Shown: positions 1 through 8,849, numbered from the stretch's first letter. The stretch is DNA of 64,000 bases from JAXIPB01 sp045403155 (GCA_045403155.1 JAXIPB010000104.1:1-64000), one strand, 5' to 3'. Made by a program: numbers and translations. The notes: a model not told the origin generated them from the letters alone.

Positions 1-214
1 GATCTGGCTGCCGCCCGGCGAGTTGCACGACCTCCTGCACCGGGGCGACGTGTCCAAAGCGCTCGCGGCCGGGCTGCGGTGCCGTCCAGTGGCGGAAACG
101 ATCGCGGATACCTGGGCTTGGTTGTCCAGTCTGGACTGTGAGCCAGCGCAGCGATCGGACCGGCCGGCCCCGGGACTGTCCGCCGAAGCCGAGGCAAAAT
201 TGCTAGGACTCTGA
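1..214 (+). CDS. C-terminal end of an NAD-dependent epimerase/reductase-like protein (partial)
   Basis: An open frame enters from the left edge (reading from base 2) and stops at TGA 212-214, giving about 70 residues. The visible pieces WLPPGEL, an ADT-WL segment and a closing LSAEAEAKLLGL resemble the extreme C-terminus of actinobacterial NAD-dependent epimerase/isoflavone-reductase-like SDR proteins, which end with a similar GLS-E-E--LL pattern. The Rossmann fold and catalytic residues lie outside the window, so the reaction cannot be stated. The nearest internal start (TTG 23) is not a credible gene start. Family assignment rests on recalled similarity only. Confidence 0.55.
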   Translation, partial: IWLPPGELHDLLHRGDVSKALAAGLRCRPVAETIADTWAWLSSLDCEPAQRSDRPAPGLSAEAEAKLLGL

Positions 215-821
215 CCGGGCCAGATTTCTGGTCCGTCATCCGGACCAGCCGTAACGGCCACTCGCGGCGCACTGCTGGACGGCCGTGGCGCTAGCCGCCC
301 GTCGCCGGGGAACGGCGCCCGATGACGGCGGGCCACGCGCTGCCACCCTCGCGGCCGCAGCGTTGCCCGCCAGCCTGCACGCCGCCAGACACAACCCGCT
401 CCACGACAACAGTCCGCCGGTGTCACGGCCGCATCAGTGACTCGAACGGATGCACTGTCATCGGCTACATGACCGCGCACATTGCGGCAAATCCGGTCGC
501 TTGATCTTGATAGATAGTCAGCCTTCAAACGCCCGGCGGCACATTTGTCGCTCGCGTCGGTCGCGTCGCTGGACCGATGGCGAAGCCAGGGCTGCGGTCG
601 TGGTGCGGATGTCTTCGTCCTCGGTGAAAGGTTCGCCAGCTGCCGAAGTAGGCGAGGCATCTCGCGTCGCCCAGCACTGATTGACCGAGGGGCGGGACGT
701 GTTTCTGGCCTTCCATCGTAGGGTGTCGGTGGTCTAGTTAATTGCATCGGTGCCGCTGAGTGGTTTGCGATCGCGCGCTTGGCAGCCGGCTGCGGTGGTC
801 CAGCAAAGGAGCGAGGCTGAC
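215..821. other. Intergenic stretch without a supported gene
   Basis: About 600 bases between the partial reductase and the MazG-like gene. Short open frames on both strands here are rich in Arg/Pro/Ser, match no family I recognise and overlap each other, as expected for random frames in GC-rich DNA. I see no tRNA, no strong hairpin and no clear mobile-element end. It may hold eroded remnants, given the integrase relic nearby. Confidence 0.5.
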
Positions 822-1133
822 GTGGATGAGGTTGCCGTAGCCGTGCGAGCGTCGGTGGCGTGGCTGGACGCAGCCAATGGACGCGATGAAGCGAGCCTGA
901 CCTTCCGGATTCTTAAGATCATCGAAGAAGCTGGCGAAGCAGCGACCGCGTGGATCGGCTTCGTGGGAAACAATCCCCGAAAGGGTGTGACGCATACAGT
1001 GGCGGATGTCGCTGCCGAGTTAGCTGATGTTGCTCTCACTGCCCTTGTCGCCATCGAAAGCCTTGGTCTGGACCACAGAGTGGTCCTCACTGACTGCGCG
1101 GCCAAGGTCGTCAAGCGACTTGAGGCCGGATGA
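822..1133 (+). CDS. MazG-like family protein (nucleotide pyrophosphohydrolase-like)
   Basis: A 103-residue protein read from GTG 822, which has AAGGAG about ten bases upstream (806-811). A longer frame starts at 750 but its first 24 residues do not look coded. The helical core shows the EEAGEAA segment followed by an ELADV-LT segment, the paired acidic Mg-binding helices of the MazG/dUTPase-like fold (expected EExxE...ExxD). Family members hydrolyse nucleoside triphosphates or act on aberrant nucleotides, but the substrate of this small actinobacterial group is not known to me. It stands alone on the plus strand and converges on the integrase relic. Confidence 0.75.
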   Translation: MDEVAVAVRASVAWLDAANGRDEASLTFRILKIIEEAGEAATAWIGFVGNNPRKGVTHTVADVAAELADVALTALVAIESLGLDHRVVLTDCAAKVVKRLEAG

Positions 1134-1221
1134 GGCCCATGGCCCACATCCGTGCGTGACGCCGAGCCCTTGCTCACTCATCTCGGCACGAGCGGATGGT
1201 TGGTGTCGCTCTTCCCGTGGG

Positions 1222-2125
1222 TCATGTTCCGGAGGCCATGTATGCCGCGAGGACGTAGTTGGGGTGTCGGTCAAGGTTCTTGCGGGCTCGGTCGTAGCGC
1301 ATGGTGTCTTGGGGTCGGCGTGACGGGCCGCGATCTGGACGTCACGAAGGCTGACGCCGGCGTCGAGCATTGTGGTGACGTAGGTGTGTCTGAGCATGCG
1401 GGGGTGCATTCGCGGCATCCGCACGCCGGCCGCTGAGGCGAGGCGCCGTAGTCAGCCGGTGGCGGCGTGACGGTCCATCCGGCTGCCGCTGCGGTTGAGC
1501 AGGATCGGTCCGCGCACGCGGTCGCCGACGGCGCGGTCGATGGCCCGACCTACGGCCGGCGGTAGCGGGATCAACGCGAGCTTGGTGCCTTTGCCCAGCA
1601 CGCGCAAGATGCGGTGACCGTGCTCCTCGCCGAGGTCGTCGATGGTCGAATTGCAGGCCTCGAAGACCCGCAGCCCGAGTAGGCCGAGCAGGGCGACCAG
1701 AGCGAAGTCGAACAGGCTCGTCGACGTGCGGGCGGCCACGATCATCGCTTCGAACTGCAGATGTGACAGGCCCAGCGTCGGTGACTCGCTCGAGACCGGC
1801 GGTCGGCGAACGTAGCGGCCGGGGAGGCGTCCAGGACGGCGTCGATTACGCAGGTGCGGTAGAAGCAGGTCACCACCGACAACCGACGAGACACTGTGGA
1901 CGGTTTGAACCGGCGCACCTCCTCCAACCAGCGGACGAAGAGTTCGACATTGGCCCGGCGGACCGCGAGCGGGTCCAGCTGGTGGTCGGTGCACCAGCGC
2001 AGGTACACCTGCAGATCGGAGCTGGTGTGAGCACGGGACAGGCCCTTGTACCGGGCCAAATGAGCGGCGATCGCCACCCGGAGCAGATCGTCAGAAACAC
2101 CACGGGGCACAACGGAATCGGCCAT
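1222..2125 (-). pseudogene. Broken tyrosine recombinase/integrase
   Basis: Read from ATG 2125, the minus strand gives an N-terminal SAM-like core-binding domain, then the catalytic domain in a second frame and the last residues in a third. I see a frame change near 1810, an in-frame TGA at 1452-1454 (a CGA or similar codon is expected before LRRLA), and another frame change near 1305. The catalytic box HPRMLRHTYVTTMLDAG with the downstream ARHAD segment (H-x-x-R and second His) is intact. The correct ending, TMRYDRARKNLD and on to AAYMASGT with TGA at 1222-1224, is still readable in the third frame. Three separate lesions make it non-functional unless the sequence is faulty. No att sites or cargo can be assigned. 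Confidence 0.85.
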
Positions 2126-2156
2126 AGACCAACCGTGCCGCGGAACTGAGGGACAC

Positions 2157-2172
2157 CATCGCGGCATGAGCG
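2157..2172. repeat. Copy of a dispersed CATCGCGGCATGAGCG element
   Basis: The 16-mer CATCGCGGCATGAGCG occurs here, just upstream of the integrase start, and again exactly at 5022-5037. Related ATGAGC-bearing palindromes lie at 3155 and 6823. All are intergenic. Confidence 0.55.
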
Positions 2173-2402
2173 TTCGCGCTGCGGGCGCCTGCACCCGGGT
2201 CAGGTCAACGGGCCCGTCGGCGCGGCCGAGGTGCGTATGGATGCGTCGTCGGTGAGCACGGTGCTGGGCCTGGTCGAAGCGTAGAAGCACGAACGCGACG
2301 CTTCCGGCCCGCCAGGGTGACCAGCGTGACGGTGTAACGATCGTCGTCGAACTGTGACAAGGCTGAGGTCATACGCCGATGCGGAGCTGCGACGGTCGGA
2401 GG

Positions 2403-2948
2403 ATGGGCCCTCAAGCGCAGACGACGACGCGCCGGACGATCGCTCTGTTGGCCGCGGCGGTGCTCATACTCGGCGGATTGACCTCATGCACGCCAGAGAC
2501 GAAGGGCATCACCGGCCTGACCGTCGACGCCGATGGCCGCCCGCTCGCGGTGCTGGCCTGGTGCGCGGACCGGCCGCCGGACGTCGTGCGGCTCTTCCCC
2601 GCCAAGGACTCGACGTCGCCAACCCCGTCGGGCCCGGCGACGCCGCCGCCGAACTGGCAAACGTGGCCAGGGCGGGAGTACACCGTGCCACATACCGCGA
2701 CCTCGCCAACCACCGTGCCCCTCGAGGGCTTCCCGCCAGAGTCAGTTGCTGACCCGGACGCCGCGTTCGCGATGTACGGAACCGCGGAGGACAACAGCTT
2801 CACCTCGCATCGAGTGTCCTTCCGCCTCGGCGAGCTGACTGATCTGGCGACCGGATCAGTCCTGGCCACCGTCATAGTGGACGGCGAGGAAGTGCAGGAA
2901 AGCCTCTCTCTCGAGGAGTTCGCGCGTCGAGGAAGGGACGAATGCTGA
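2403..2948 (+). CDS. Putative lipoprotein of unknown function
   Basis: About 181 residues from ATG 2403 (an in-frame ATG at 2379 is an alternative; an AGG-rich stretch right before 2403 makes the choice uncertain). The N-terminus has RR, a hydrophobic helix and a lipobox ending LTSC (Cys about 29), so it should be lipidated and held on the outer face of the membrane. The mature part has a Pro/Thr-rich linker (about residues 70-90) and a beta-rich C-terminal half ending in an acidic segment. I do not recognise a domain. It has no obvious operon partner; the integrase relic is divergent upstream. Confidence 0.65.
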   Translation: MGPQAQTTTRRTIALLAAAVLILGGLTSCTPETKGITGLTVDADGRPLAVLAWCADRPPDVVRLFPAKDSTSPTPSGPATPPPNWQTWPGREYTVPHTATSPTTVPLEGFPPESVADPDAAFAMYGTAEDNSFTSHRVSFRLGELTDLATGSVLATVIVDGEEVQESLSLEEFARRGRDEC

Positions 2949-3154
2949 TCGCCCGCGCACGGGGCTGAGCAGACAATCGGGATTGGCCCTGACCGACCCG
3001 CACAGGTGAGGGGACGTTTCTCCGGAGGACGGCGCGGTTTGCGCGCTCGACGTCTGCGCCGATCCGGAACGACCGTTTCCACCCATCTGGCCTCACAGTC
3101 AACGCTGAGATCGACATCGAGACCCCTCGGCGATTGCCGGTTGGCAAACACACC

Positions 3155-3173
3155 CTCATCGGCATGAGCGCGC
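3155..3173. repeat. Dispersed palindromic element copy (CTCATCGGCATGAGCGCGC)
   Basis: The 19-mer CTCATCGGCATGAGCGCGC is identical to 5002-5020. CTCAT and ATGAG can pair around a CGGC loop. The stretch from 2949 to 3259 otherwise holds no gene I can support. Confidence 0.6.
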
Positions 3174-3259
3174 TTCGCGGCAGAAGCGGACACCGTCTTG
3201 CCGCAGGTCGTTCGGCGGCACGTCGGCGGCGGGACCGAGCCGGCCCGGCGACCCATCCG

Positions 3260-3289
3260 TTGACAACATCGCTCGCGTCTCAATACGCT
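3260..3289 (+). promoter_or_regulatory. Sigma-70-type promoter of the ArsR operon
   Basis: TTGACA at 3260-3265 and TACGCT (TAnnnT type) at 3284-3289 are separated by 18 bases. They lie upstream of the ArsR-family gene whose RBS (AAGGGA, about 3308-3313) precedes ATG 3321. Confidence 0.6.
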
Positions 3290-3305
3290 TAACACGGTGG
3301 TTAAG
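3288..3305. promoter_or_regulatory. Inverted-repeat operator for the ArsR-family repressor
   Basis: CTTAAC-ACGGTG-GTTAAG is a perfect 6-bp inverted repeat overlapping the -10 element and the expected transcription start. The position suggests autoregulation by the ArsR-type protein encoded directly downstream. Confidence 0.6.
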
Positions 3306-3320
3306 TGAAGGGAGCTTCCG

Positions 3321-3695
3321 ATGGCTGGCACCGATCAGCTCAGCGCGGTGTTCTCGGCGCTCGCCGACCCGACTCGACGGGCAATCGTCGCCGAGCTGGC
3401 CGAACGCGACGCCACGGTCACAGAACTCACCGCTCCTCTGTCCATCTCGATGCCGGCGGTATCACGGCACCTGAAGGTGCTCGAGCGCGCCGCGCTCATC
3501 TCGCGGTCGCGGTCGGGCAAGTGGCGCGCGAGCCGCCTCGAGGCTGCCCCGCTGCGCGAGGCGGCCGACTGGATCGAGCGCTACCGGCGGTTCTGGGACT
3601 CGTCCCTCACCCGCCTCGATGCCCACCTTGCCGCGGTGCAGGCCGCCGGACGGGCAACGGACCGGATGGTCGACGACCCCAGGGAGCTCGAATGA
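3321..3695 (+). CDS. ArsR-family winged-helix transcriptional regulator
   Basis: A 124-residue protein from ATG 3321 behind AAGGGA. The start FSALADPTRRAIVAEL and the recognition region ISMPAVSRHLKVLERAALI are the classic ArsR/SmtB winged helix. No cysteine metal box (CxC) is visible, so metal sensing is unlikely. This subgroup is usually paired with an SRPBCC (AHSA1) gene, exactly as here: the next gene starts in an ATGA overlap with this stop. It probably represses its own operon through the CTTAAC inverted repeat just upstream. The signal is unknown. Confidence 0.9.
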   Translation: MAGTDQLSAVFSALADPTRRAIVAELAERDATVTELTAPLSISMPAVSRHLKVLERAALISRSRSGKWRASRLEAAPLREAADWIERYRRFWDSSLTRLDAHLAAVQAAGRATDRMVDDPRELE

Positions 3696-4198
3696 AAACG
3701 GAAACTCCGCAGCTCGTCATCTCGCGTGTGTTCGACGCGCCGCGGGAGCTCGTCTACCGAGCCTTCACCGATCCCGACCACTTGGCGGCGTGGTGGGGCC
3801 CGATCGGCAACTCACTGCCGCGCGATGAGATTGAGTTCGACGTGCGCCCCGGCGGCTTTCAACGGTGGACGGAGGTCAATGCAGCCGAACCCGAGCTTCG
3901 CGTGCACATCCACGTCGACCTCACCGACGTCGCCGACGGCGAACTACTCGAAGGCGTCATGCACGTCAGTGGCCGGCTGCAGGAGGACATCGAGCCGTTC
4001 GAGACGAGACTGCGGGTCGAGTTCTACGACGAGGCTGACGGACGGACGCGACTGGAGATCCGCCAGTGGCTCCCCGAACATCTGGCGCACCCCAGCGAGG
4101 AGGGTTGGCGCCAAGCGTTCACCAAGCTGGACGCCACGCTGATGAATGTCCAGGCTGTTGCAGCTAATCATCGAGAGGTAGAGGCATGGCAAAGCTGA
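3692..4198 (+). CDS. SRPBCC/AHSA1-domain protein
   Basis: 168 residues, translationally coupled to the ArsR gene by ATGA. The N-terminal VFDAPRELVYRAFTDPDHLA and WWGP motifs are typical of activator-of-Hsp90-like (AHSA1, START-type) ligand-binding proteins. These fold into a helix-grip cavity for a hydrophobic ligand, and most bacterial members have no known reaction. It overlaps the downstream RibD-like reductase gene by 13 bases, so the three genes form one tight operon. A role in binding or modifying a small molecule sensed by the operon is an inference. Confidence 0.88.
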   Translation: MKTETPQLVISRVFDAPRELVYRAFTDPDHLAAWWGPIGNSLPRDEIEFDVRPGGFQRWTEVNAAEPELRVHIHVDLTDVADGELLEGVMHVSGRLQEDIEPFETRLRVEFYDEADGRTRLEIRQWLPEHLAHPSEEGWRQAFTKLDATLMNVQAVAANHREVEAWQS

Positions 4199-4749
4199 TT
4201 TACGTGACGATGGTGTCGCTTGACGGCTACATCGAGGACGAACGCGGCGCGTTCGACTGGTTCCCAATCGACGACGAGGTATTCGCGTTCACCACCGACC
4301 TCCTGCGGTCTGTGGGCACGTTTCTCTACGGGCGGCGCCTGTACGAGGCGATGGCCGTCTGGGAGACCGACGCCGCTCTGGCCGCGCAGTCCGACCTCAT
4401 GGCCGACTTCGCGAGCGCCTGGCAGGCGGCGAGCAAAGTCGTGTACTCCACGACCCTCGCCGCGGTGTCAACTGCCGACACCCGACTCGAACGCCGTTTC
4501 GACCCCGCCGCAGTACACGAACTGAAGGCCACGGCCAGCAGCGATCTCACCGTAGGAGGTGCCAACCTCGCGACGCAGGCTTTCAAGGCCGGGCTGGTCG
4601 ACGAGTGCCAGCTGTTCATCCTGCCCATTGTCGTCGGCGGGGGCAAGCCAGGGCTGCCGACCGGCATGCGCGCCGACCTTGAGCTCCTCGATGAGCGCCG
4701 ATTCCGAAACGGCGTCGTACACCTCCGCTACCGCCCTCTCGGGCAGTGA
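4186..4749 (+). CDS. Dihydrofolate-reductase-family protein (RibD C-terminal domain)
   Basis: 187 residues from ATG 4186, overlapping the previous gene. The start LIYVTMVSLDGYIEDERG, the LYGRRLYEAM segment and the late VGGANLATQAFKAGLVDE and VVGGGKPGLP segments are typical of the stand-alone RibD_C reductase family. The family binds NADPH on a DHFR-like fold. These proteins are named after DHFR or riboflavin reductase, but most single-domain actinobacterial ones have no proven substrate. It is the last gene of the ArsR operon, so expression is likely induced with the SRPBCC partner. Confidence 0.88.
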   Translation: MAKLIYVTMVSLDGYIEDERGAFDWFPIDDEVFAFTTDLLRSVGTFLYGRRLYEAMAVWETDAALAAQSDLMADFASAWQAASKVVYSTTLAAVSTADTRLERRFDPAAVHELKATASSDLTVGGANLATQAFKAGLVDECQLFILPIVVGGGKPGLPTGMRADLELLDERRFRNGVVHLRYRPLGQ

Positions 4750-5147
4750 ACGACAGCCCTGTCCGATCGCCGGCGGCGCTTGCATGACAGGCGGAGCGCT
4801 GACGACTGATTCGGCCGGATGAGGTCGCCCATCATGAACTCGGGTTGCGTCAAGTCGCAGTGTGCGGAGACGTCAACCGCCGCGTCGGGACGACGGTGGC
4901 GACAGCGAACCTCAGTCCGGGGAACGCCCCGAGAACTACCCCCTTCGTCTATCCGTCGGGCATGCCAGCCGCACGCTGGTCGACCGCTCCCGACGCAACC
5001 GCTCATCGGCATGAGCGCGCGCATCGCGGCATGAGCGGTCTATCGGCTGGCACTGACCCGCGCCGGTGAGGGATCGGCAATCGGAGGGGGCGCGGTTGGC
5101 CGCACTTCCAGAAGCAGTTCGTCCGGTTGCGGTTCTACGCTGCCAGC
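4750..5147. other. Intergenic region carrying a long palindrome
   Basis: About 400 bases without a supported gene between the RibD-like and DinB-like genes. Its only notable content is the compound palindrome listed at 4998-5039, which may serve as a terminator or be a dispersed repeat. Confidence 0.5.
4998..5039. repeat. Compound palindrome with two ATGAGC elements
   Basis: ACCGCTCAT (4998-5006) pairs perfectly with ATGAGCGGT (5031-5039). Inside it, GCTCAT-CGGC-ATGAGC (5001-5016) forms a smaller hairpin. It shares a 19-mer with 3155-3173 and a 16-mer with 2157-2172. It lies after the ArsR operon and could act as a terminator or be an interspersed repeat. Confidence 0.65.
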
Positions 5148-5750
5148 ATGGACACGAATTCCGCTCCGACTTCACTGCCGACGAGCGCGCTCGGGTTCAC
5201 GCCCGGACGACCTCCAGAGTGGGACGTCGCCATTTTCAAGTCCGCCGACGAGATCCAGACCGCCCTCATTACTCTGGAGCGCAATCGTCGTACGTTCGCC
5301 TGGAAATGTTGGGAGGTGGACTCGGACGGCCTGCGATTGTGTCTGGGTCGGTCCGCGCTCACTCTCGGCGGACTTCTCAAGCACCTGGCGCTCTGTGAGG
5401 AGCTAAAGTTTCAGAGCGGCCTGATCGGTGCGCCCCTGCTGCCCGAGTTCCGGGACGTCGACCACGACTCCACATGGGAGACCTGGGCTTGGGAGTCGGC
5501 CAAGGACGACGATCCCGAGGCGCTCCGCGACCTCTGGTTGCGGGCGGTACATCGCTCTCGCGCCGCGGTCGCCAGCGCCCTCGCCGAGTCGGGTCTTGAT
5601 TACGCCCCCGAAGGCGGGATGAGTCTGCGGCGGCTCATCAGCGACACCATCGAGGAGTACGCCCGCCACACGGGTCACGCCGACTTGTTGCGCGAAGCGG
5701 TCGACGGCGCCACCGGTGAGGGTCCACGAGGCGAGTTCCCCGTTCCCTAG
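5148..5750 (+). CDS. DinB/DUF664-family protein
   Basis: 200 residues from ATG 5148 (a TTG 21 bases earlier is less likely). The pattern of a long first helix, then GGLLKHLALCEELKF, and a final helix with ISDTIEEYARHTGHADLLRE is characteristic of the DinB/DUF664 four-helix bundle. Metal-binding histidines sit in the LKHLA and RHTGH segments. Family members are putative metal-dependent, often mycothiol-linked, enzymes. The reaction of this one is unknown. A second family member lies at 20963. It is monocistronic. Confidence 0.85.
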   Translation: MDTNSAPTSLPTSALGFTPGRPPEWDVAIFKSADEIQTALITLERNRRTFAWKCWEVDSDGLRLCLGRSALTLGGLLKHLALCEELKFQSGLIGAPLLPEFRDVDHDSTWETWAWESAKDDDPEALRDLWLRAVHRSRAAVASALAESGLDYAPEGGMSLRRLISDTIEEYARHTGHADLLREAVDGATGEGPRGEFPVP

Positions 5751-6000
5751 TCGCGACTCTCCGTGGAGGTTGGTGAGTCGTTGACGAGAACCGGTTGGGG
5801 ATCCTCAATCGGTGATCGGTCGGCTGCCGTCCACACTGGGTCTAAGGGACCGGTTGGCGTCCGGCTTGATGATCAGTCGCGAGAGTCCGTCATAAGGTCC
5901 CAACAAGTGTGCACGTACGCGCAATCGTGGAGAAGTCGAGCGACTCGTAGAGACGGCGGTGCCGGGTAGCCGTCGTCTCCGCGTGGAGCGCTGGACCGGT

Positions 6001-6588
6001 TCAGTCGCGCGTGCCCGGGGCCACCACGCGCACCATCACGCAGTTGCCCTGGCCCTTGGGCCGGTCGTAGGTGAAGCCCTCGCGCTCGTACATCGCGCGG
6101 GTGCCGTTGTAGAGGAACGACGAGTTCTTCTTCCGGACCCCGCCGGTGTCGTGCGGGTAGCCCTCGACCAGGCCGCCGCCGGCCTGCGCGATCAGCTCGA
6201 CGGCTCCGCGCAGCGCGATCGCCGCCAGGCCCTGACCGCGAAGGCCGCGCTCGACCAGGATGCACGTGACCCGGTAGTCGGGCAGTCGGTCGGCAGTGGC
6301 CACGTACTCCTTGCGGTGATGGATGTTGGGCAGCTCCTCGGGTGATCCGTACTCCGCCCAGGCGACGGCCCGGTCGCCGTCGTAGACCAGCGCCGCGTGC
6401 GCGATCCCGTCGGCCACCAGACGTTGCTTGAGCGCTTGGTTCCCCTCGGCGCTCTGGCCTTTCTCGGCGCAGTCGGGATGGAAGTGCGTGCACCAGCAGC
6501 TGGCGAACATGCCCTTGTTCCGCTCGACGAGAGCGGCGAAGTCGTCGAACGTCTCCGGCGTGAGCGCCTTGATCGTGAAGGCGGACAT
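6001..6588 (-). CDS. GNAT-family N-acetyltransferase
   Basis: 195 residues from ATG 6588; the same frame runs on upstream without coding character. The start SAFTIKALTPETFDDFAALV, a CWCTHFH cysteine/histidine segment near residue 35, and the acetyl-CoA loop region VERGLRGQGLAAIAL (R/QxxGxG/A type) support a GNAT fold. The late REGFTYDRP segment matches the family's C-terminal strand. The substrate is unknown. It converges on the DinB gene with about 250 bases between them, in which I see nothing. Confidence 0.88.
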   Translation of the reverse strand: MSAFTIKALTPETFDDFAALVERNKGMFASCWCTHFHPDCAEKGQSAEGNQALKQRLVADGIAHAALVYDGDRAVAWAEYGSPEELPNIHHRKEYVATADRLPDYRVTCILVERGLRGQGLAAIALRGAVELIAQAGGGLVEGYPHDTGGVRKKNSSFLYNGTRAMYEREGFTYDRPKGQGNCVMVRVVAPGTRD

Positions 6589-7049
6589 GCCGGCAACATA
6601 CCCCTGATTGCGGACGTTCGGCGTCCGGTAGGTAACGCTGCCAGGGCGGCCCACGCGCCGTCGCGGCCGAGGAGCACGGCCAACGTGCCGAACTCGACGA
6701 CCCGACCCCGCCTCGATCGAGCGTCGTCCCGAAAGACCCGCCCGAACGGCCTCCGGGACGGGGACCCGTTGCGAAGCGGATCCTTGAGTGTGTGGTTCTT
6801 CAAATCGGGGCGGCCGGACCGGCACGCTCATCGGCAAATGAGTGTGTGGTCGATCGCATGCCGGATCTCCGTTGGGAGGGTTGGGGGCAGGTCTGTTGAT
6901 CTTCACACGAGGCGCCGACACTCGGGGAGTGGGTACGAGCGTCGATCCCACGACCACGCGACACAAGGAGGCGGCCAAGCCACACCTTCGGCAGACCACG
7001 CATTGCGTTCTGCGATCTGGCAAGGCGGTTCGCACCCGGCCCCGACAGT
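6589..7049. other. Intergenic region with one hairpin, no supported gene
   Basis: Roughly 460 bases between two minus-strand genes. The short frames here are compositionally poor and match nothing. The hairpin at 6823-6846 belongs to the dispersed palindromic set and could terminate the MmcQ-like transcript. Confidence 0.5.
6823..6846. repeat. Hairpin related to the dispersed ATGAG palindromes
   Basis: CACGCTCAT (6823-6831), loop CGGCAA, then ATGAGTGTG (6838-6846) gives a 9-bp stem with one G-T pair. The loop side CTCATCGGCA is shared with 3155 and 5002. Confidence 0.55.
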
Positions 7050-7355
7050 TCAATCGGCGTCGGACTGCAGTCGCCAAGCGGCGATCAGGGCGTCCTCAAT
7101 CGCACCCTCCTCGCCGCGCAACTCGGCGAGAACCATCATGTGCTTCGCGAAGCGGGCCGGTACGGAGAATGTGTCGGGGAACTGATCCAGCCACCGGCCC
7201 CTGAGGTCGAGGGAACAGCGGATCACGACGTGCGACTCATCGATCTGCCGGGCCACGAGGCGTCCGCGGTACCGACAATGGAGCAGCCCGTCCTGCCGTC
7301 GAGTTCTCACCCCGTCGAGCCGACGTGCGAGCGACTCGAACTCCGAGATGTCCAT
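7050..7355 (-). CDS. MmcQ/YjbR-like small protein
   Basis: 101 residues from ATG 7355. The start DISEFESLARRLDGV, then R-DG-L-CRYRGRLVARQIDE and the closing GAIEDALIAAWRL helix resemble the MmcQ/YjbR-like fold. These are small basic proteins, possibly DNA-binding, that are common in actinomycetes with no proven role. The length matches the family. It is monocistronic on the minus strand and divergent from the fragment at 7437. Confidence 0.7.
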   Translation of the reverse strand: MDISEFESLARRLDGVRTRRQDGLLHCRYRGRLVARQIDESHVVIRCSLDLRGRWLDQFPDTFSVPARFAKHMMVLAELRGEEGAIEDALIAAWRLQSDAD

Positions 7356-7436
7356 GAATCAAGGATGGCACCGGGGCTGCCCTGCGCCGCGAGCAGACCC
7401 GCCCAGCCCGAAGGCCGCTCGTTGATCGTAGGGACC

Positions 7437-7751
7437 ATGAGACCACCTCCGCCCCCACGACGACGGTCTCAGGCCATGCTCGCAAGATTGCGACTCGGAC
7501 TCACCGCTGGGTTCGACTGTGGCGACGTCTCGGATGCTGCCTTCGCGTGCGGGAATATCACCTTCACCGGCGCGGCCTTCTACGTCGGCACCGTCGTCGT
7601 CATCCTAACGTCATTCTCCGTCGACACAGTCGACTTCGCCGACGCGACGTTCTCACACGGCACACTCGACTTCGGGCAGCCGAAGCTCTCTGGCGGCAGG
7701 GTGAGTCTCGGGAACCTGAGCGTTGACGGCGGCGTGTTGTGTGCGTACTAA
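7437..7751 (+). pseudogene. Fragment of a pentapeptide-repeat-like protein
   Basis: A 104-codon frame from ATG 7437. From about residue 25 it shows degenerate five-residue periodicity (FDCGD, FACGN, FTGAA, FADAT, FSHGT), like the A(D/N)LxX or GGTVDFTGATFSG-type stacks of actinobacterial pentapeptide proteins. Those proteins form right-handed beta-helices and are usually far longer with a membrane N-terminus. Here only one short tract remains and no signal or membrane helix is visible, so I read it as a remnant. A small intact protein cannot be excluded. Confidence 0.5.
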
Positions 7752-7841
7752 CGACCTAGGAACCAATAGTGGTGGGTTCGCCGGCGGTGGTGCTGTCACG
7801 GTGGCGAGGCGGCCCGGCCACACCCTCCTGCGATGCGAGCT

Positions 7842-8657
7842 TCACCTGTGGGCTTTTGACGATAGCTGCACGGCGGCGGCGACCACGAGCAGCAGGACGC
7901 CGGTACCGCAGGGGAAGATCGATAATACGGCGATGAACCCGTACCCTTCTCCCGACCCGGGGTGAGAGGCTTCGGCACGCTGAGCTATCAAGACCGGCCC
8001 GACAAAGACCGCCGCCGACAGCGCGAAGCACACAAGACTCGCGATCACCAAGGGCGGGAGTGGGCGGCTCGGGAGCGGTGTGCCGCCTCGGCGTTCAAGT
8101 GCGGCTGTGGGATGGGTACCTGTGTCGGCCGGCTGCTGTTCTGTGTGCTGGTTGGGTCCAATCGGCGTCGGGACGCCGGCAGCGGCAAACGGTCGCGGCC
8201 GTGCGGGAGCAGGAACCGCGGGAGCGCGCACCGCGGGTTCAGCTTCGGCGGTGGCATCTCGCTTGGCCCTGCCCCTGACGGGTCGGTATCCCTTCACGCC
8301 AGCCACGATGGTGAAGGCCAGCGCCTGCAGCCCGCCGACAACCACGGTGATGAGCAGGCAGGCGATGAAGACGTGGTCACCGCTCGTGCCGGATGCCGCG
8401 TCGGACGCTGAGACCCCGATGATGAGCGCAGCGGTGTAGACCGCGGCCGACAGCCACAGGACAGCGGCGTGAACCTTACCCAGACCGCTGAACAGCACCG
8501 CCGCGACGATGAACGCGATGGGGGTGCCGAATCCCAGACTCAGCCAGGGCGCCAACGCAAACGCGACACCACCGAGCACCCTGCCAGGCCGGCGCCGCCG
8601 CCGGCCTGGGCGGCCGTCGCCTGCTGGGGCAGCTTGCGTCACGAGGTCCCCCTCCAT
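7842..8657 (-). CDS. Membrane protein with about five helices and a Pro/Ala linker
   Basis: 271 residues from ATG 8657. A basic Arg/Gly-rich N-terminus leads into three hydrophobic helices (about residues 29-120: WLSLGFGTPIAFIV, AAVLWLSAAVYTAALIIG and the HVFIACLLITVVVGG region). A proline/alanine/arginine-rich cytoplasmic linker follows (about 125-195), then two more helices (IASLVCFALSAAVF and a C-terminal GVLLLVVAAAV). This layout occurs in uncharacterised actinobacterial DUF4190-like membrane proteins; I do not assign a function. There are no close operon partners. Confidence 0.7.
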   Translation of the reverse strand: MEGDLVTQAAPAGDGRPGRRRRRPGRVLGGVAFALAPWLSLGFGTPIAFIVAAVLFSGLGKVHAAVLWLSAAVYTAALIIGVSASDAASGTSGDHVFIACLLITVVVGGLQALAFTIVAGVKGYRPVRGRAKRDATAEAEPAVRAPAVPAPARPRPFAAAGVPTPIGPNQHTEQQPADTGTHPTAALERRGGTPLPSRPLPPLVIASLVCFALSAAVFVGPVLIAQRAEASHPGSGEGYGFIAVLSIFPCGTGVLLLVVAAAVQLSSKAHR

Positions 8658-8849
8658 CGAGGATCAACGAATCAGTCCGGTTCACTCCTTACGGATGGGT
8701 TCGCATCGTGCGGGTCGAGAGGCTATGAATGGCGTACCACCTATCACCGTAACCCGCCATCACCGTAACGAGCCGAGGATCAATACTGATCGGTCGATAT
8801 GCCTCGGCGTGTCGATTTGATCGAGATGACGTGGACGGTCTGCTGATTT

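Noticed and set aside
322..716. Short open frames on both strands
   Set aside because: They overlap, have unlikely composition and no RBS or family signal; expected by chance at this GC content.
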